64,000 nucleotides of DNA, taken from NCBI RefSeq assembly GCF_000758165.1, contig NZ_JNUP01000065.1:85359-149358 (forward strand). The letters are read 5' to 3'. The stretch comes from Spirochaeta lutea. Its GTDB lineage: Bacteria; Spirochaetota; Spirochaetia; DSM-27196; Salinispiraceae. Shown here piece by piece: positions 52,339 through 60,804 of this stretch. Position 1 is the first letter of the stretch. Each line of letters begins with the position of its first letter. Made by a program: the position numbers and the translations under genes. Under the pieces are notes generated by a model. The model saw only the letters and a list, made by a program, of their open reading frames with translations, was not told the origin of the DNA and ran no database searches.

Positions 52339-52782
52339 TTGACGTTATCACGGTTGTTCTCAAGAATTTTTTATGTTCTCGGTATCGTGCTTATCGGTGT
52401 CGGGGGGGCAGTACTTGTTCAGAAGCTGGTTTTTCAATCCAGCAGTGTGCAGACCATGGGTCTCGTGGTGGATGTGCGGGTGGTTCAGAACCAGGTACTG
52501 TTTATGGACGATGGCACAGGCTTTCATTACTATCCCACGGTGGAATTCTCCGCCAATGACGGCCGGGCCTACCGCTTCGAATCCCCTGCCGGGGTAACCT
52601 CGGTTTCCTATGAAAAGGGGCAGGAGGTGCCGGTGTTGTACCGTACCCAAGATCCCGGTGATGCTATGATCGCCACAACCTGGGGACTCTACGGTCTGCC
52701 GATTATTTTCGGAGGTACTGGGGTATTGTTTGTTCTCTTCGGTTTGGTGGCCCAGCGTGGCTTTGATAAAAAGAAGTACTGA
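52339..52782 (+). CDS. DUF3592 membrane protein
   Basis: A 147-aa protein with TTG start behind a strong aggagg site. Two membrane segments (about residues 9-31 and 115-137) flank a central domain of the DUF3592 type (YYPTVEFSANDGRAYRFES, GQEVPVLYRTQDPGDA). The function is unknown. The DOMON stop is 12 bp upstream, so both are on one transcript ended by the terminator at 52826. Confidence 0.8.
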   Translation: MTLSRLFSRIFYVLGIVLIGVGGAVLVQKLVFQSSSVQTMGLVVDVRVVQNQVLFMDDGTGFHYYPTVEFSANDGRAYRFESPAGVTSVSYEKGQEVPVLYRTQDPGDAMIATTWGLYGLPIIFGGTGVLFVLFGLVAQRGFDKKKY

Positions 52783-52825
52783 GGCTAGGCTGCCGGAGAA
52801 ACGACGAGGATGCAAGGTTGCAATA

Positions 52826-52866
52826 AAAAAGGCCCTGATTGCTGATACACAGCATCGGGCCTTTTT
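52826..52866 (+). terminator. Terminator of the DOMON-DUF3592 unit
   Basis: A long stem with two bulges (ggccctgattgctg with cagcatcgggcc) with A-run before and T-run after. Confidence 0.82.
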
Positions 52867-52978
52867 CTTACTTTGTTAATTACTCCCGTATTGAGCTGGT
52901 TACGCCGCGGGATGGTACGGCTCGTTGGTGATGGATCGTGGTAGATATGACCTACCAAATTCCAATCAGACTTTGAGA

Positions 52979-53599
52979 TTAGCGTTTTTTAGCGCTGTTG
53001 TTCCGCTCTTCTACAATCTCTTCAATTTTGTTTGAAAGAGCCTGAATATCGATGGGTTTTGCCATAAACGCATCTGCACCTGCTTCGGTAATGGCTGCCT
53101 CTGTGGATGCATCTCCAGAAATACCGACAATTACCGGCTGGGCAATTCCCGTATCATCACGAAGAGATTTACAGAGCCGTACGCCGTCCACCCCGGGAAG
53201 ATCCACATCTAGAATGATGAGATGAGGCTTCTTCTCAGCGCTGAGCTTACCGGCCTCAAATCCGTCGAAGGCTTGGTAAATGGTATAATCTTCGTTGATT
53301 ATTTCCAAGCCCTTCTTGATGCTGTCATTCAGTTCCCGCTCGTCATCAACGATCAGGACTGTATCAATGGAGAGCTTGTCCTCAAGAAATTTGTGTAACT
53401 CATCAGGCATCCTCATTCCACGTTCGGTAAGGAAGCTGATAAGGTCCTCGGAGTAGACCCGGTACTGACCACCCGGGGTCTGAAATGCCTGCAAGTAGCC
53501 ATTTTTAATCCAATTAATTGCAGTTTGGTTGACCACACCGCAAATATTGGCTACTTCGAGAGCAGAGAAAATACGAATCTTTTTGTCTGTTCTTGCCAT
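52979..53599 (-). CDS. HTH (MerR/excisionase-type) and receiver domain protein
   Basis: A 206-aa protein. Residues about 8-62 are a MerR/HTH_17-like DNA-binding domain (ALEVANICGVVNQTAINWIKNGYL...TPGGQYRVYSEDL). Residues about 80-200 are a receiver with acidic pair (VDDE), phospho-acceptor (ILDVDLPGVDG), Ser/Thr (GISGD) and Lys (MAKPID). The order is the reverse of usual response regulators, where the receiver comes first. The tail is basic. It has its own promoter with TTGACA, and no kinase is adjacent. Confidence 0.88.
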   Translation of the reverse strand: MARTDKKIRIFSALEVANICGVVNQTAINWIKNGYLQAFQTPGGQYRVYSEDLISFLTERGMRMPDELHKFLEDKLSIDTVLIVDDERELNDSIKKGLEIINEDYTIYQAFDGFEAGKLSAEKKPHLIILDVDLPGVDGVRLCKSLRDDTGIAQPVIVGISGDASTEAAITEAGADAFMAKPIDIQALSNKIEEIVEERNNSAKKR

Positions 53600-53630
53600 A
53601 GTCCCTATCCTTTCTTAATATCCTACCTAC

Positions 53631-53660
53631 ATACTAATAAAAAATTGTCTAATTTGTCAA
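53631..53660 (-). promoter_or_regulatory. Promoter of the HTH-receiver gene
   Basis: On the minus strand TTGACA (53655-53660), 18 bp, TAGTAT (53631-53636). The spacer and -35 contain two direct half-sites (aattgtc and aatttgtc, about 10 bp apart on the plus strand), which could be sites for self-regulation. Confidence 0.6.
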
Positions 53661-54365
53661 TCAAAATTTTAAGTGAATTGGCAATCCTGTTATTTTTTCG
53701 ATCTCCCGTGCACTTCGCCGAATAACGGCCATGGAGAATCCCCGGGAAAGAAGCTTTTTCGGTAATTTTTCGCCATCTACATTTCTAGCTGATAGCTGTT
53801 TGGCGGCATCAAGGCATAAGCGGTATTCTAAATCGGGTTCTTCTTCGAACATGGCCGTTATGATGCTGCGGGCCGTGGCCTTGTCCACGCCCCGTTGCAC
53901 GAGGCCCATGGTTAGGAGGGTTGTCGATTCGGGATGTTTCCGCAGGCGACCGCGTATCCAATCCTCAGAATACCGACTGTGGCTGATGATCTTTTGATCT
54001 ACAGCACGATTCAGAGCATGATCCCTGGATTCTCGGGAAAAGCCCTTTTTAATAAGACGGAGCTCAAGTTCCTTTCGGGTATACTCCCTGCGGGCTAAGA
54101 GATCAAGGATCTTCTGATAGGCTAGGTGTTCTTCGCTCCGGGTTTGAAGGGATTGAACCGTCTCAGCCTCGAGCACTACCCCTGGGCGAAGGCCGTATTC
54201 CCGGGCAAGAGCGGGTGGGCATAAAAAAGAGGAACCCTCCACGACCTCCACACGGAGGGCGGGAACGGTTCCTCTTGTTTTATGAATCGAACGGATAACC
54301 AGATTATCGCTTGGAGAACTGGAACCGCCGTCTTGCACCGCGTTGTCCGTACTTTTTCCGTTCAA
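53661..54365 (-). CDS. recX: RecX regulatory protein, start uncertain
   Basis: RecX modulates RecA filaments. The family pattern is clear: AYQKILDLLARREYTRKELELRLIKKGF, then SRYSEDWIRGRLRK, and three-helix repeats to the end. Reading from the TTG at 54365 gives 234 aa but overlaps rpsI by 62 bp. The family-like sequence (VIRSIHKTRGTVPALRV) begins only after the rpsI stop codon at 54304, with no standard start there; a CTG at 54302 is in frame. Neither has a ribosome site. It is placed as the third gene of the rplM-rpsI unit. Confidence 0.8.
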   Translation of the reverse strand: MNGKSTDNAVQDGGSSSPSDNLVIRSIHKTRGTVPALRVEVVEGSSFLCPPALAREYGLRPGVVLEAETVQSLQTRSEEHLAYQKILDLLARREYTRKELELRLIKKGFSRESRDHALNRAVDQKIISHSRYSEDWIRGRLRKHPESTTLLTMGLVQRGVDKATARSIITAMFEEEPDLEYRLCLDAAKQLSARNVDGEKLPKKLLSRGFSMAVIRRSAREIEKITGLPIHLKF

Positions 54366-54696
54366 CCATACGGGGATCCCGGGTCATGAACCCGTTAGCC
54401 CGCAGACTGCTGAGGTTTGTTTCATCATAGGCAACCAAAGCTCTTGAAAGCCCGTGCCGTACCGCTTCAGCCTGACCTGCTTTACCGCCGCCCCGTACCG
54501 TTACTACGATATCGAACTTCGTAAGGGTATCGGTAACATTCAGGGGTTGGTTTACCACGAAAAGCATCTCGGGGCTATCAAAATACTGGTCAGCGGCTTT
54601 TCCGTTAACCGTAATAGCGCCCGATCCCTGACGAAGGTAAACCCGGGCAACAGATGTTTTTCTTCTGCCAATTGCATTTGAAAGATTCTTAACCAC
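54304..54696 (-). CDS. rpsI: Ribosomal protein S9
   Basis: A 130-aa S9/uS9 protein of the small ribosomal subunit. The N-terminus (AIGRRKTSVARVYL), GGGKAGQAEAVRHGLSRAL, and the C-terminal RKKYGQRGARRRFQFSKR that contacts tRNA are all present. GTG start behind aggag. The rplM-rpsI order is the usual one. Confidence 0.98.
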   Translation of the reverse strand: MVKNLSNAIGRRKTSVARVYLRQGSGAITVNGKAADQYFDSPEMLFVVNQPLNVTDTLTKFDIVVTVRGGGKAGQAEAVRHGLSRALVAYDETNLSSLRANGFMTRDPRMVERKKYGQRGARRRFQFSKR

Positions 54697-54711
54697 GTTT
54701 TACTCCTGGTC

Positions 54712-55140
54712 CTAAATTTCGAGTGGAAGGGGCTGCTGAGCAGTATGCGGATGATTAGGTCCTGCATACACCTTAAGATTCTTGAAGAGCTTTCTTCCAA
54801 GACGATTCTTAGGCAGCATACCGCGAATAGCCCTTTCAAGGGGGAAGGTTGGTTTCTTAGCCAACATATCCTTGAGAGGCGTAGTGGTGAGACCGCCGGG
54901 ATATCCACTGTGTCGGTAGTATTTCTTTGCTGAAAGCTTATCTCCGCTTACAACAACCTTTTCTGCGTTTACAATTACCACATAATCACCGCACTCCTGG
55001 TGGGGGGTGTAGTATGGCTTATTTTTGCCCCGGAGAACAAACGCCACCTCGGAAGCAATTCTTCCCAGCGTTTTTCCTTCCGCATCGACGATGTACCACT
55101 TCCGGTCAAAGTCTTTAGGCTTAACAAATATCGTTTCCAT
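54712..55140 (-). CDS. rplM: Ribosomal protein L13
   Basis: A 142-aa L13/uL13 protein of the large subunit. Typical motifs are [31 protein letters not shown] and [13 protein letters not shown]. It is followed by rpsI after 15 bp. The ribosome site is aaaggg. A leader region of about 200 bp precedes it. Confidence 0.98.
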   Translation of the reverse strand: METIFVKPKDFDRKWYIVDAEGKTLGRIASEVAFVLRGKNKPYYTPHQECGDYVVIVNAEKVVVSGDKLSAKKYYRHSGYPGGLTTTPLKDMLAKKPTFPLERAIRGMLPKNRLGRKLFKNLKVYAGPNHPHTAQQPLPLEI

Positions 55141-55358
55141 GTAATGCGCCCTTTAAATAATATTCATGTTTCATGATCAGACATCCCCAATGGGATGCTC
55201 CGAACCTCTTTTTGATACTTCGGAGGTATGAGGTGCTAACCGAGGATACACCGGGGAAAGGAGTGGGCCACTCGGAAATTCCTCATGATCCCCAACAAAT
55301 CAGGAGCAGTGATTAGTCGGGGATGCCGAAATATCGGAACAGTAGGGGCTGCCGGCCT
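55141..55358 (-). other. rplM upstream region
   Basis: On the minus strand this gap contains two hairpins close to rplM: ccgaagtat...ggttcgg and catccc-att-gggatg. Near the other end, gaacagtag pairs with ctactgttc (about 55337-55369) at the 3' end of the next gene upstream. Ribosomal operon leaders often bind a ribosomal protein for feedback; that is not shown here. Confidence 0.4.
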
Positions 55359-55598
55359 CTACTGTTCTTCAGACTGAGCAGCATCTTCCTTCGCTTCCTC
55401 AGCCTCTTCTTTTTTAGCTTCAATTCGGTCCTTAATATCCGCAATCCCGATAAACACGGCGATCAAACCGATGAAAAGTGCAAATACTGGCACACCGCCC
55501 TTCAGGAAATTGAGGATTTCATCCCACCATGCGAGGGGAGGGAAAGCAGAAAATACTGCAAATCCTATAAAGACAATTCCTACAATCAATGCGACCAT
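55359..55598 (-). CDS. Small membrane protein with acidic tail
   Basis: A 79-aa protein with two hydrophobic segments (about residues 2-20 and 34-52) and a charged helical tail (AKKEEAEEAKEDAAQ). A ggagga site lies 4-6 nt before the ATG, which supports it as real. I do not recognise a family. The stop codon lies within a hairpin that may end its transcript. Confidence 0.6.
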   Translation of the reverse strand: MVALIVGIVFIGFAVFSAFPPLAWWDEILNFLKGGVPVFALFIGLIAVFIGIADIKDRIEAKKEEAEEAKEDAAQSEEQ

Positions 55599-55730
55599 TT
55601 CATCCTCCAGTTAGTGTACAGGTTGTATCATGAAAGCGGAAAACCGCTGAAAAGTCAAGGGACTCTAGGGAGTCAGCGGTAAAAGTAATCCTGCCTCATT
55701 TGCTCATGCCCCAGGGAATCCCAGCGACTT

Positions 55731-56021
55731 TTACCTCCGTCTCCGGGCGGCGATGAAAAAGCCGATGAAGAAGAACAGAAAGGGGAGGCTTTTTAGAACC
55801 CCCTCAGCGATGAGCCTGGGGGTTCCCTGGAGCACCACCGACTGGATGATTCCGAAGAATGAGAGCAGATCGTACACGATGCCGCCGAAAAGCAGGACCA
55901 TGCCTAGAATCACCATCATCCACGCTGGATCCCTGGTCCGTGACCAAAGCAGAATGGCAGTAAAGGTTGCCGCCCCCGAAAAGACCATGCGGATGAGCAG
56001 TTCGATCAGAAAGGCAGTCAT
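55731..56021 (-). CDS. Small membrane protein at the end of the uvrD operon
   Basis: A 96-aa protein with three hydrophobic segments (about residues 3-25, 32-55 and 70-92) and a basic end (ARRRR). ATG 56021 overlaps the upstream stop (ATGA) and is preceded by aggaggt. No family recognised. The layout suggests a small inner-membrane protein translated by coupling with the gene before it. Confidence 0.65.
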   Translation of the reverse strand: MTAFLIELLIRMVFSGAATFTAILLWSRTRDPAWMMVILGMVLLFGGIVYDLLSFFGIIQSVVLQGTPRLIAEGVLKSLPFLFFFIGFFIAARRRR

Positions 56022-56884
56022 GCCGGCACCTCCTGAAACAGGGCCTTTAGTCTGTCCCATTCTCCCTTGGAGGCATGGGCCGGAAGGATACTCACCCCCC
56101 CCCAGTAGGGGTTAAAAACAAATTTTTGGGCCCTGGCCGCCTTGTACCATGCAAAGTACTGGCCTTGATCCAGCCGGGGAATCAGGTACCGTCCGGAGCG
56201 GTGAAATCCTGGAGTATGCAAAGATTCCGGCGGGGGCACCTGGGATCGATCGCGGTTCTGGCCCCGGGGGCGGTGTTTCGCCTCGGGTTTTATCTCCGGA
56301 GAGAAGAGGGCTAATCCCAGGAGCATGGCCTCAATTTGGATTGGTGAGGCCCCGGGGCTGGAGATTGCTTTCAAGAGGGGATGCTGCTTCCGAACCATGA
56401 GAATCTGACCGAAATACCCTGCGAGCTGGGGCAGGATCGGGAGGATCAGCCCGGTTCCGGGGGTCGGGGTATCGGGTCGGTGGAAGGCTATCTCCTGGTT
56501 TTCCGGTGTGGCAGTGGGCTGCCAACGGCTGAATGCATAATCGTCTAGGGTGATTCCAATGCTTTGTAGGCCGAGGACTGCGGCTTCCTGACTGGGAAAT
56601 ATCCGGGGCTCATATTCCGGATAGAATGCCGTTAACCCCTTCGTAAGCCGGAGGAAGAGGGAATTCGGCAGGGGACCGAAGAGCTTGGTGCTGATTCGGT
56701 TTTTAATAGCCTGGGTGAACCCGGCGGGAGAGTGGCCACGGTAGGCGAGGCCGTTGTTCTGCCATAGATCCAGATAGCGGGTGCCATCCGGAGCGTAGAA
56801 ATAGAACCCCCGGGCCCGTTTTACGGCGGGAAGCCGGAAAAGCCGTTCATGGGGAACCCCCGGGGTATCGGGATCTTGTATCAT
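56018..56884 (-). CDS. Aminotransferase-like protein without a clear PLP lysine
   Basis: A 288-aa protein. The N-terminal 90 residues look like the start of a class III aminotransferase or GSA aminomutase (FYFYAPDGTRYLDLWQNNGLAYRGHSP). The rest is short and lacks the usual large PLP domain and the lysine motif; the end (ILPAHASKGEWDRLKALF) resembles the small C-terminal domain. It could be a shrunken paralogue with a new role. Start and stop overlap the neighbours by ATGA on both sides, so it is translated with uvrD. Confidence 0.6.
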   Translation of the reverse strand: MIQDPDTPGVPHERLFRLPAVKRARGFYFYAPDGTRYLDLWQNNGLAYRGHSPAGFTQAIKNRISTKLFGPLPNSLFLRLTKGLTAFYPEYEPRIFPSQEAAVLGLQSIGITLDDYAFSRWQPTATPENQEIAFHRPDTPTPGTGLILPILPQLAGYFGQILMVRKQHPLLKAISSPGASPIQIEAMLLGLALFSPEIKPEAKHRPRGQNRDRSQVPPPESLHTPGFHRSGRYLIPRLDQGQYFAWYKAARAQKFVFNPYWGGVSILPAHASKGEWDRLKALFQEVPA

Positions 56885-59049
56885 TGAATTTTCTCCAACC
56901 CTGAGTATTTCGGGATAAACTGACCGCTCCGGCCCGTTTCAAATTGAACGATGACGACCTCGTTGTCACCGTTTTCCCAGGCTTTGACGACCTCGCCGGA
57001 TCCGTAATCGTCATGGTACACCCGGGTTCCCTTGGGGAAGGTGAAGCTGTTCCGGGTTTGGGGTGATGACGGGCCGCGTCGGACTGTAGTATGGGCTGCC
57101 GGGTAGCCTCGAGGGACCGCGAACCGGGTTTGATCATCAATTTCCCGGAGGTGTTCGGGAATTTCAGAGAGAAACCGGGAGGGCATGGTATCGACGATCC
57201 GGCCGTGAATACGGCGGCTGCGGCAGCTGGTGAACAGTACCTGCTCCTGGGCCCGAGTAACAGCAACGTAGAAGAGTCTGCGCTCCTCTTCGATCTCCTG
57301 CTCATCCTCATCGGAACGGGGGAAGAGCCCCTCTTCCATGCCCGTTATAATCACCTTGGGAAATTCCAACCCCTTGGTATTATGCATTGTAATAAGGGTA
57401 ACGCCGTTTTCTGATTCGGTGTCCCGGCTACGGGCGGCATCTAACTCCACAGCTTCGAGGAATTCCGTGAGCCCTTCCGGGGTGTTCGAATACAGGCTGG
57501 CGGCATTAACCAGTTCCTCAAGATTCTGGACCTTCTGGGTTCCGGCTACCGTATCCTGCTGGGCATGGTATTCGGCCAATCCGGATTCTCGGATCACCGT
57601 CTCGACCCAGGCTGCCAGGGTTTCGCCCTTCTCTGGGGGCTGGGATAGGGTGGTGACCATGGCGAGAAAGGATGCGATGGATTTCTTGGACCGCGGGGAA
57701 ACCTCGGGTACGGTGTATTCTGTGGCCAGGAGCAGGTTGCCCCTGGCCGGCCCGAGGCGCTCCAGGATTTTTGCAAGGCTGGAAGCGCCTATACCCCTGG
57801 CGGGTTTGTTTATAATCCGCCGGAAGGCGACTTCGTCTTTCGGGTTGGCCAGAAATTTGAGGAATGCGATGCTGTCCTTGATTTCCTCCCGTTCGTAGAA
57901 GCGGAGTGTCCCTACAATGCGGTAGGGGATTCCGGCCTGGAGGAACGCGGTTTCAAACAGACGGCTTTGGGCATTGGTCCGGTAGAGGATGGCGGTGTCG
58001 GACAGGGGGGTGCCGGTTTCAATTTCGGTCTGCAACAGCTTGGTGGCAAGCTGAGCCTCGGATTCTGCATCGTCTAAAAGAAAGATGCGGGGCAGTTCTC
58101 CCTTACCCTTGGCGGTCCACAGGACCTTTCCCAAGCGGCCTTGATTGTTGGCCACTACGGCCCCGGCTAACTCAAGAATATGGCCGGTGGACCGGTAGTT
58201 TTGTTCCAGTCGAATGACATCCGTGCCGGGAAATTGCTGGGAAAATTCGAGAATATTCCGAACCTCCGCCCCCCGAAACCGGTAAATGGACTGGTCATCA
58301 TCGCCTACCACACAGATATATGCCTCCGGGCCGGCCAAGGCGCTGAGCAGCTTGAATTGGGCACTATTCGAGTCCTGGTACTCGTCCACCAGGATAACCC
58401 GGAACCGGTGGTGCATTCGTTCCTGAACCTCGGGATGCTGGGTGAGCAGCTCCGTGGTGCGTAGAATGAGATCGCCGAAATCAGCGTTGCCGATTTCGCG
58501 GAGACGTTTTTCATAGGCCTGGTAGGCCTGGGGAAATTCCGGATCGTGGGATATCTGTTCCAAGGGGTCATGGGGTCCCAGGCCGAAGTCTTTCGCTCGG
58601 GAGATTTGGTTGGATAGTCCCCGGAGTTGACTGCGGTTTGTTTCGGGATACAAGCTATGCAGCAGGGTCAGCTGGTCATCGTCATCGTAGATGGTAAACT
58701 GTGAAGCCATAGAAAGCAGAGCTGCATTACGCCTGAGTAGCCAGGAGCCGAAGCTATGAAAGGTTTTTATCAGAACCTGGCCGGCTTGGGGGGTAAGAGA
58801 CGCAGCCCGGAGCTGCATTTCCTGGGCCGCCTTATTAGTAAAGGTTACCGCCAGGATTGATCGGGGATCCACCCCCATGTGTTCAATAAGGTAGGCAATT
58901 TTCCCGGTTATAACCCGGGTTTTTCCCGAACCGGCACCGGCCAGAATGAGGAGGGGATTTCCTGTGTGGGTTACCGCCTGGCGTTGAACCTCATTCAGGC
59001 CCTGAATAAAGGCATCGAGACTGGTATTAGGCTGTTGAGCAGACACCAT
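56881..59049 (-). CDS. UvrD/PcrA-type DNA helicase
   Basis: A 722-aa superfamily 1A helicase: Q-motif (LNEVQRQAVTHTGNPLLI), Walker A (GAGSGKTRV, near 39), ILVDEYQDSN, GDDDQSIYRFRGAE, QNYRSTGHIL, ITMHNTKGLEFPKVII and YVAVTRAQEQV. The C-terminus has the PcrA-like tail domain (GTRVYHDDYGSGEVV). It unwinds DNA in repair and at blocked forks. Whether it is UvrD or PcrA by function cannot be settled. A ggagga site precedes the start. Confidence 0.94.
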   Translation of the reverse strand: MVSAQQPNTSLDAFIQGLNEVQRQAVTHTGNPLLILAGAGSGKTRVITGKIAYLIEHMGVDPRSILAVTFTNKAAQEMQLRAASLTPQAGQVLIKTFHSFGSWLLRRNAALLSMASQFTIYDDDDQLTLLHSLYPETNRSQLRGLSNQISRAKDFGLGPHDPLEQISHDPEFPQAYQAYEKRLREIGNADFGDLILRTTELLTQHPEVQERMHHRFRVILVDEYQDSNSAQFKLLSALAGPEAYICVVGDDDQSIYRFRGAEVRNILEFSQQFPGTDVIRLEQNYRSTGHILELAGAVVANNQGRLGKVLWTAKGKGELPRIFLLDDAESEAQLATKLLQTEIETGTPLSDTAILYRTNAQSRLFETAFLQAGIPYRIVGTLRFYEREEIKDSIAFLKFLANPKDEVAFRRIINKPARGIGASSLAKILERLGPARGNLLLATEYTVPEVSPRSKKSIASFLAMVTTLSQPPEKGETLAAWVETVIRESGLAEYHAQQDTVAGTQKVQNLEELVNAASLYSNTPEGLTEFLEAVELDAARSRDTESENGVTLITMHNTKGLEFPKVIITGMEEGLFPRSDEDEQEIEEERRLFYVAVTRAQEQVLFTSCRSRRIHGRIVDTMPSRFLSEIPEHLREIDDQTRFAVPRGYPAAHTTVRRGPSSPQTRNSFTFPKGTRVYHDDYGSGEVVKAWENGDNEVVIVQFETGRSGQFIPKYSGLEKIQ

Positions 59050-59066
59050 GATCCTCCCTCAGCGGA

Positions 59067-59411
59067 TCAGCCCGGAGGCCACTGAAGTCGCCGTCCTCCG
59101 AGGATGTGGGCATGGAGGTAGGGTACCTCCTGGCCGCCGTTACTTCCCGTATTAAAAACCACCCGATATCCGTCGGTCTCCAGGCCGAGGTTTTGGGCTA
59201 GGGAGCTTACACCGGTGATGAAGTCAGAGACTACCCGGGGATCCTGGGTTTTCAGGTCCGCGAAACTCACCATCCGTGTTTTTGGAATAACAAGGATATG
59301 CACCGGGGCCTGGGGATTGATGTCCCGGAAGGCGAGAATGTGCTCATCCTCATGGACAACATCTGCCGGGATTTCTTTCCGGAGAATTTTATCAAAAATT
59401 GTATCTTCCAT
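59067..59411 (-). CDS. HIT-family (HINT-like) nucleotide hydrolase
   Basis: A 114-aa histidine-triad protein that hydrolyses purine nucleotide phosphoramidates. It starts with IFDKILRKEIPADVVHEDEH and ends YLHAHILGGRRLQWPPG. The triad HxHxH is YxHxH here, so the first histidine is tyrosine, while the catalytic middle histidine remains. No ribosome site is seen; the rimO stop is 9 bp upstream. Confidence 0.92.
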   Translation of the reverse strand: MEDTIFDKILRKEIPADVVHEDEHILAFRDINPQAPVHILVIPKTRMVSFADLKTQDPRVVSDFITGVSSLAQNLGLETDGYRVVFNTGSNGGQEVPYLHAHILGGRRLQWPPG

Positions 59412-59420
59412 GGGAGTAGT

Positions 59421-60797
59421 TTACAGGGCTTGGGCTATCAGGTCTACGCCGTTTCTCTTTTTGATGGTCACCGGTACAACCATGCCGGGTTTGAGGTGTC
59501 CCGGGGGGGCGGGGAGAACCGTGAGACCGTCCACATCCGGAGCCTGGAAGGGAGTCCGGCCTAGGGCGGCAGCGGCTTGGCCATCCCGTTGGGGAACCAG
59601 GTCTTCGATAATCATGCTGCTGGGAGAACCGATAAACCGGTCAATCCGGGAATGCATGATGGGAATCTGACGGTCTTCCAGGAGGTGTTTTCGGCGCAGG
59701 GCTTCTTCCGGGGGGATTTGATTGCCCATGGCCGCCGCCCGGGTTCCCTCCTCCCGGGAGTAGGCAAATACGCCCAGCCATTCGATGCGCGCCCTATCCT
59801 GAAAATCCATGAGTTCCCCCAGGTCATCCTGGTCCTCACCGGGAAATCCGGTGATGATACTGGTGCGGATAACAGCCTGGGGAAGGCGCTCCCGAATCCT
59901 CTGGATTAGTTCAAGGTTAGATTCTTTTGTACCCGGCCTGCCCATGGCCTTGAGTATTTTCGAAGAAGCATGCTGCATGGGAATATCGAAGTAGGGAAGG
60001 ACCCGGGGGTCCTGATTACAGATCTCCAGAATCTCAAGGGGAAAGTGTTCAGGGTAGATGTACAGAAGCCTGATCCAAAAATCTCCGGGAAGCTCCAGCA
60101 GGGACTTTACCAGGGCCGGGAATTCGCCCCGGCCTGCTGGACCGCGGTCCCGCCCGAAATCGCTGAGATCCTGGGCGATGAGGTTGAGCTCTTTTATTCC
60201 CCGGCTCAAGAGCCCCCGGGCCTCCTGGGTGACGTCTTGAATTGTCCGGCTCCGGAGGGAGCCTCTGATTAGGGGGATGGCGCAGAAGGAACAGCGGTTC
60301 CGGCAGCCCTCGGAAATCTTAAGGTAGGCAGATCCGGGATAGGATAACAGCCTCGTTCTGTGCCGGGAATCAAATTCCGGGGCGGGGAGCTCCGGATTCG
60401 GTCCATAGGATGCCCCGGGAATAAAGACCCGCTGACCCCGGGGTAGGCGGTCTTCGAGAAACTCGGCGATACGTTGTACGGAATGGTTGCCGAACACCCC
60501 CTCCACCTCGGGAATGTCTTGGGAAAGATCCTCCGGATAGCGCTGAGCGAGGCAGCCGGTTAGGATTACCTTGCTTTCGGGGTAGTCCCGGAGATACTCC
60601 ATGGTTACCTCAATACTCTCCTCCTTGGCGGGTTGGATGAACCCGCAGGTATTGATGAGGATGTACTGGGCATCTCCGGCCTGGTCCGTCAGCCTCCAGC
60701 CGCGGTCTTCCAGGCGGGATATCATGATCTCAGCGTCAACCTGGTTTTTAGCGCATCCGAGGTTTTCGAGGAAAAAGGTTGGATGTAGTTCTTCCAT
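59421..60797 (-). CDS. rimO: Ribosomal protein S12 methylthiotransferase
   Basis: A 458-aa radical SAM enzyme that methylthiolates Asp of ribosomal protein S12. It has the N-terminal MTTase domain (FFLENLGCAKNQVDAE, with C in INTCGFI and C in TGCLAQRY), the radical SAM site (EGCRNRCSFCAIP) and a C-terminal TRAM domain. ATG 60797 begins the family-like sequence 7 nt after the rodZ-like stop. Confidence 0.95.
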   Translation of the reverse strand: MEELHPTFFLENLGCAKNQVDAEIMISRLEDRGWRLTDQAGDAQYILINTCGFIQPAKEESIEVTMEYLRDYPESKVILTGCLAQRYPEDLSQDIPEVEGVFGNHSVQRIAEFLEDRLPRGQRVFIPGASYGPNPELPAPEFDSRHRTRLLSYPGSAYLKISEGCRNRCSFCAIPLIRGSLRSRTIQDVTQEARGLLSRGIKELNLIAQDLSDFGRDRGPAGRGEFPALVKSLLELPGDFWIRLLYIYPEHFPLEILEICNQDPRVLPYFDIPMQHASSKILKAMGRPGTKESNLELIQRIRERLPQAVIRTSIITGFPGEDQDDLGELMDFQDRARIEWLGVFAYSREEGTRAAAMGNQIPPEEALRRKHLLEDRQIPIMHSRIDRFIGSPSSMIIEDLVPQRDGQAAAALGRTPFQAPDVDGLTVLPAPPGHLKPGMVVPVTIKKRNGVDLIAQAL

Positions 60798-60804
60798 AGT
60801 AGGC

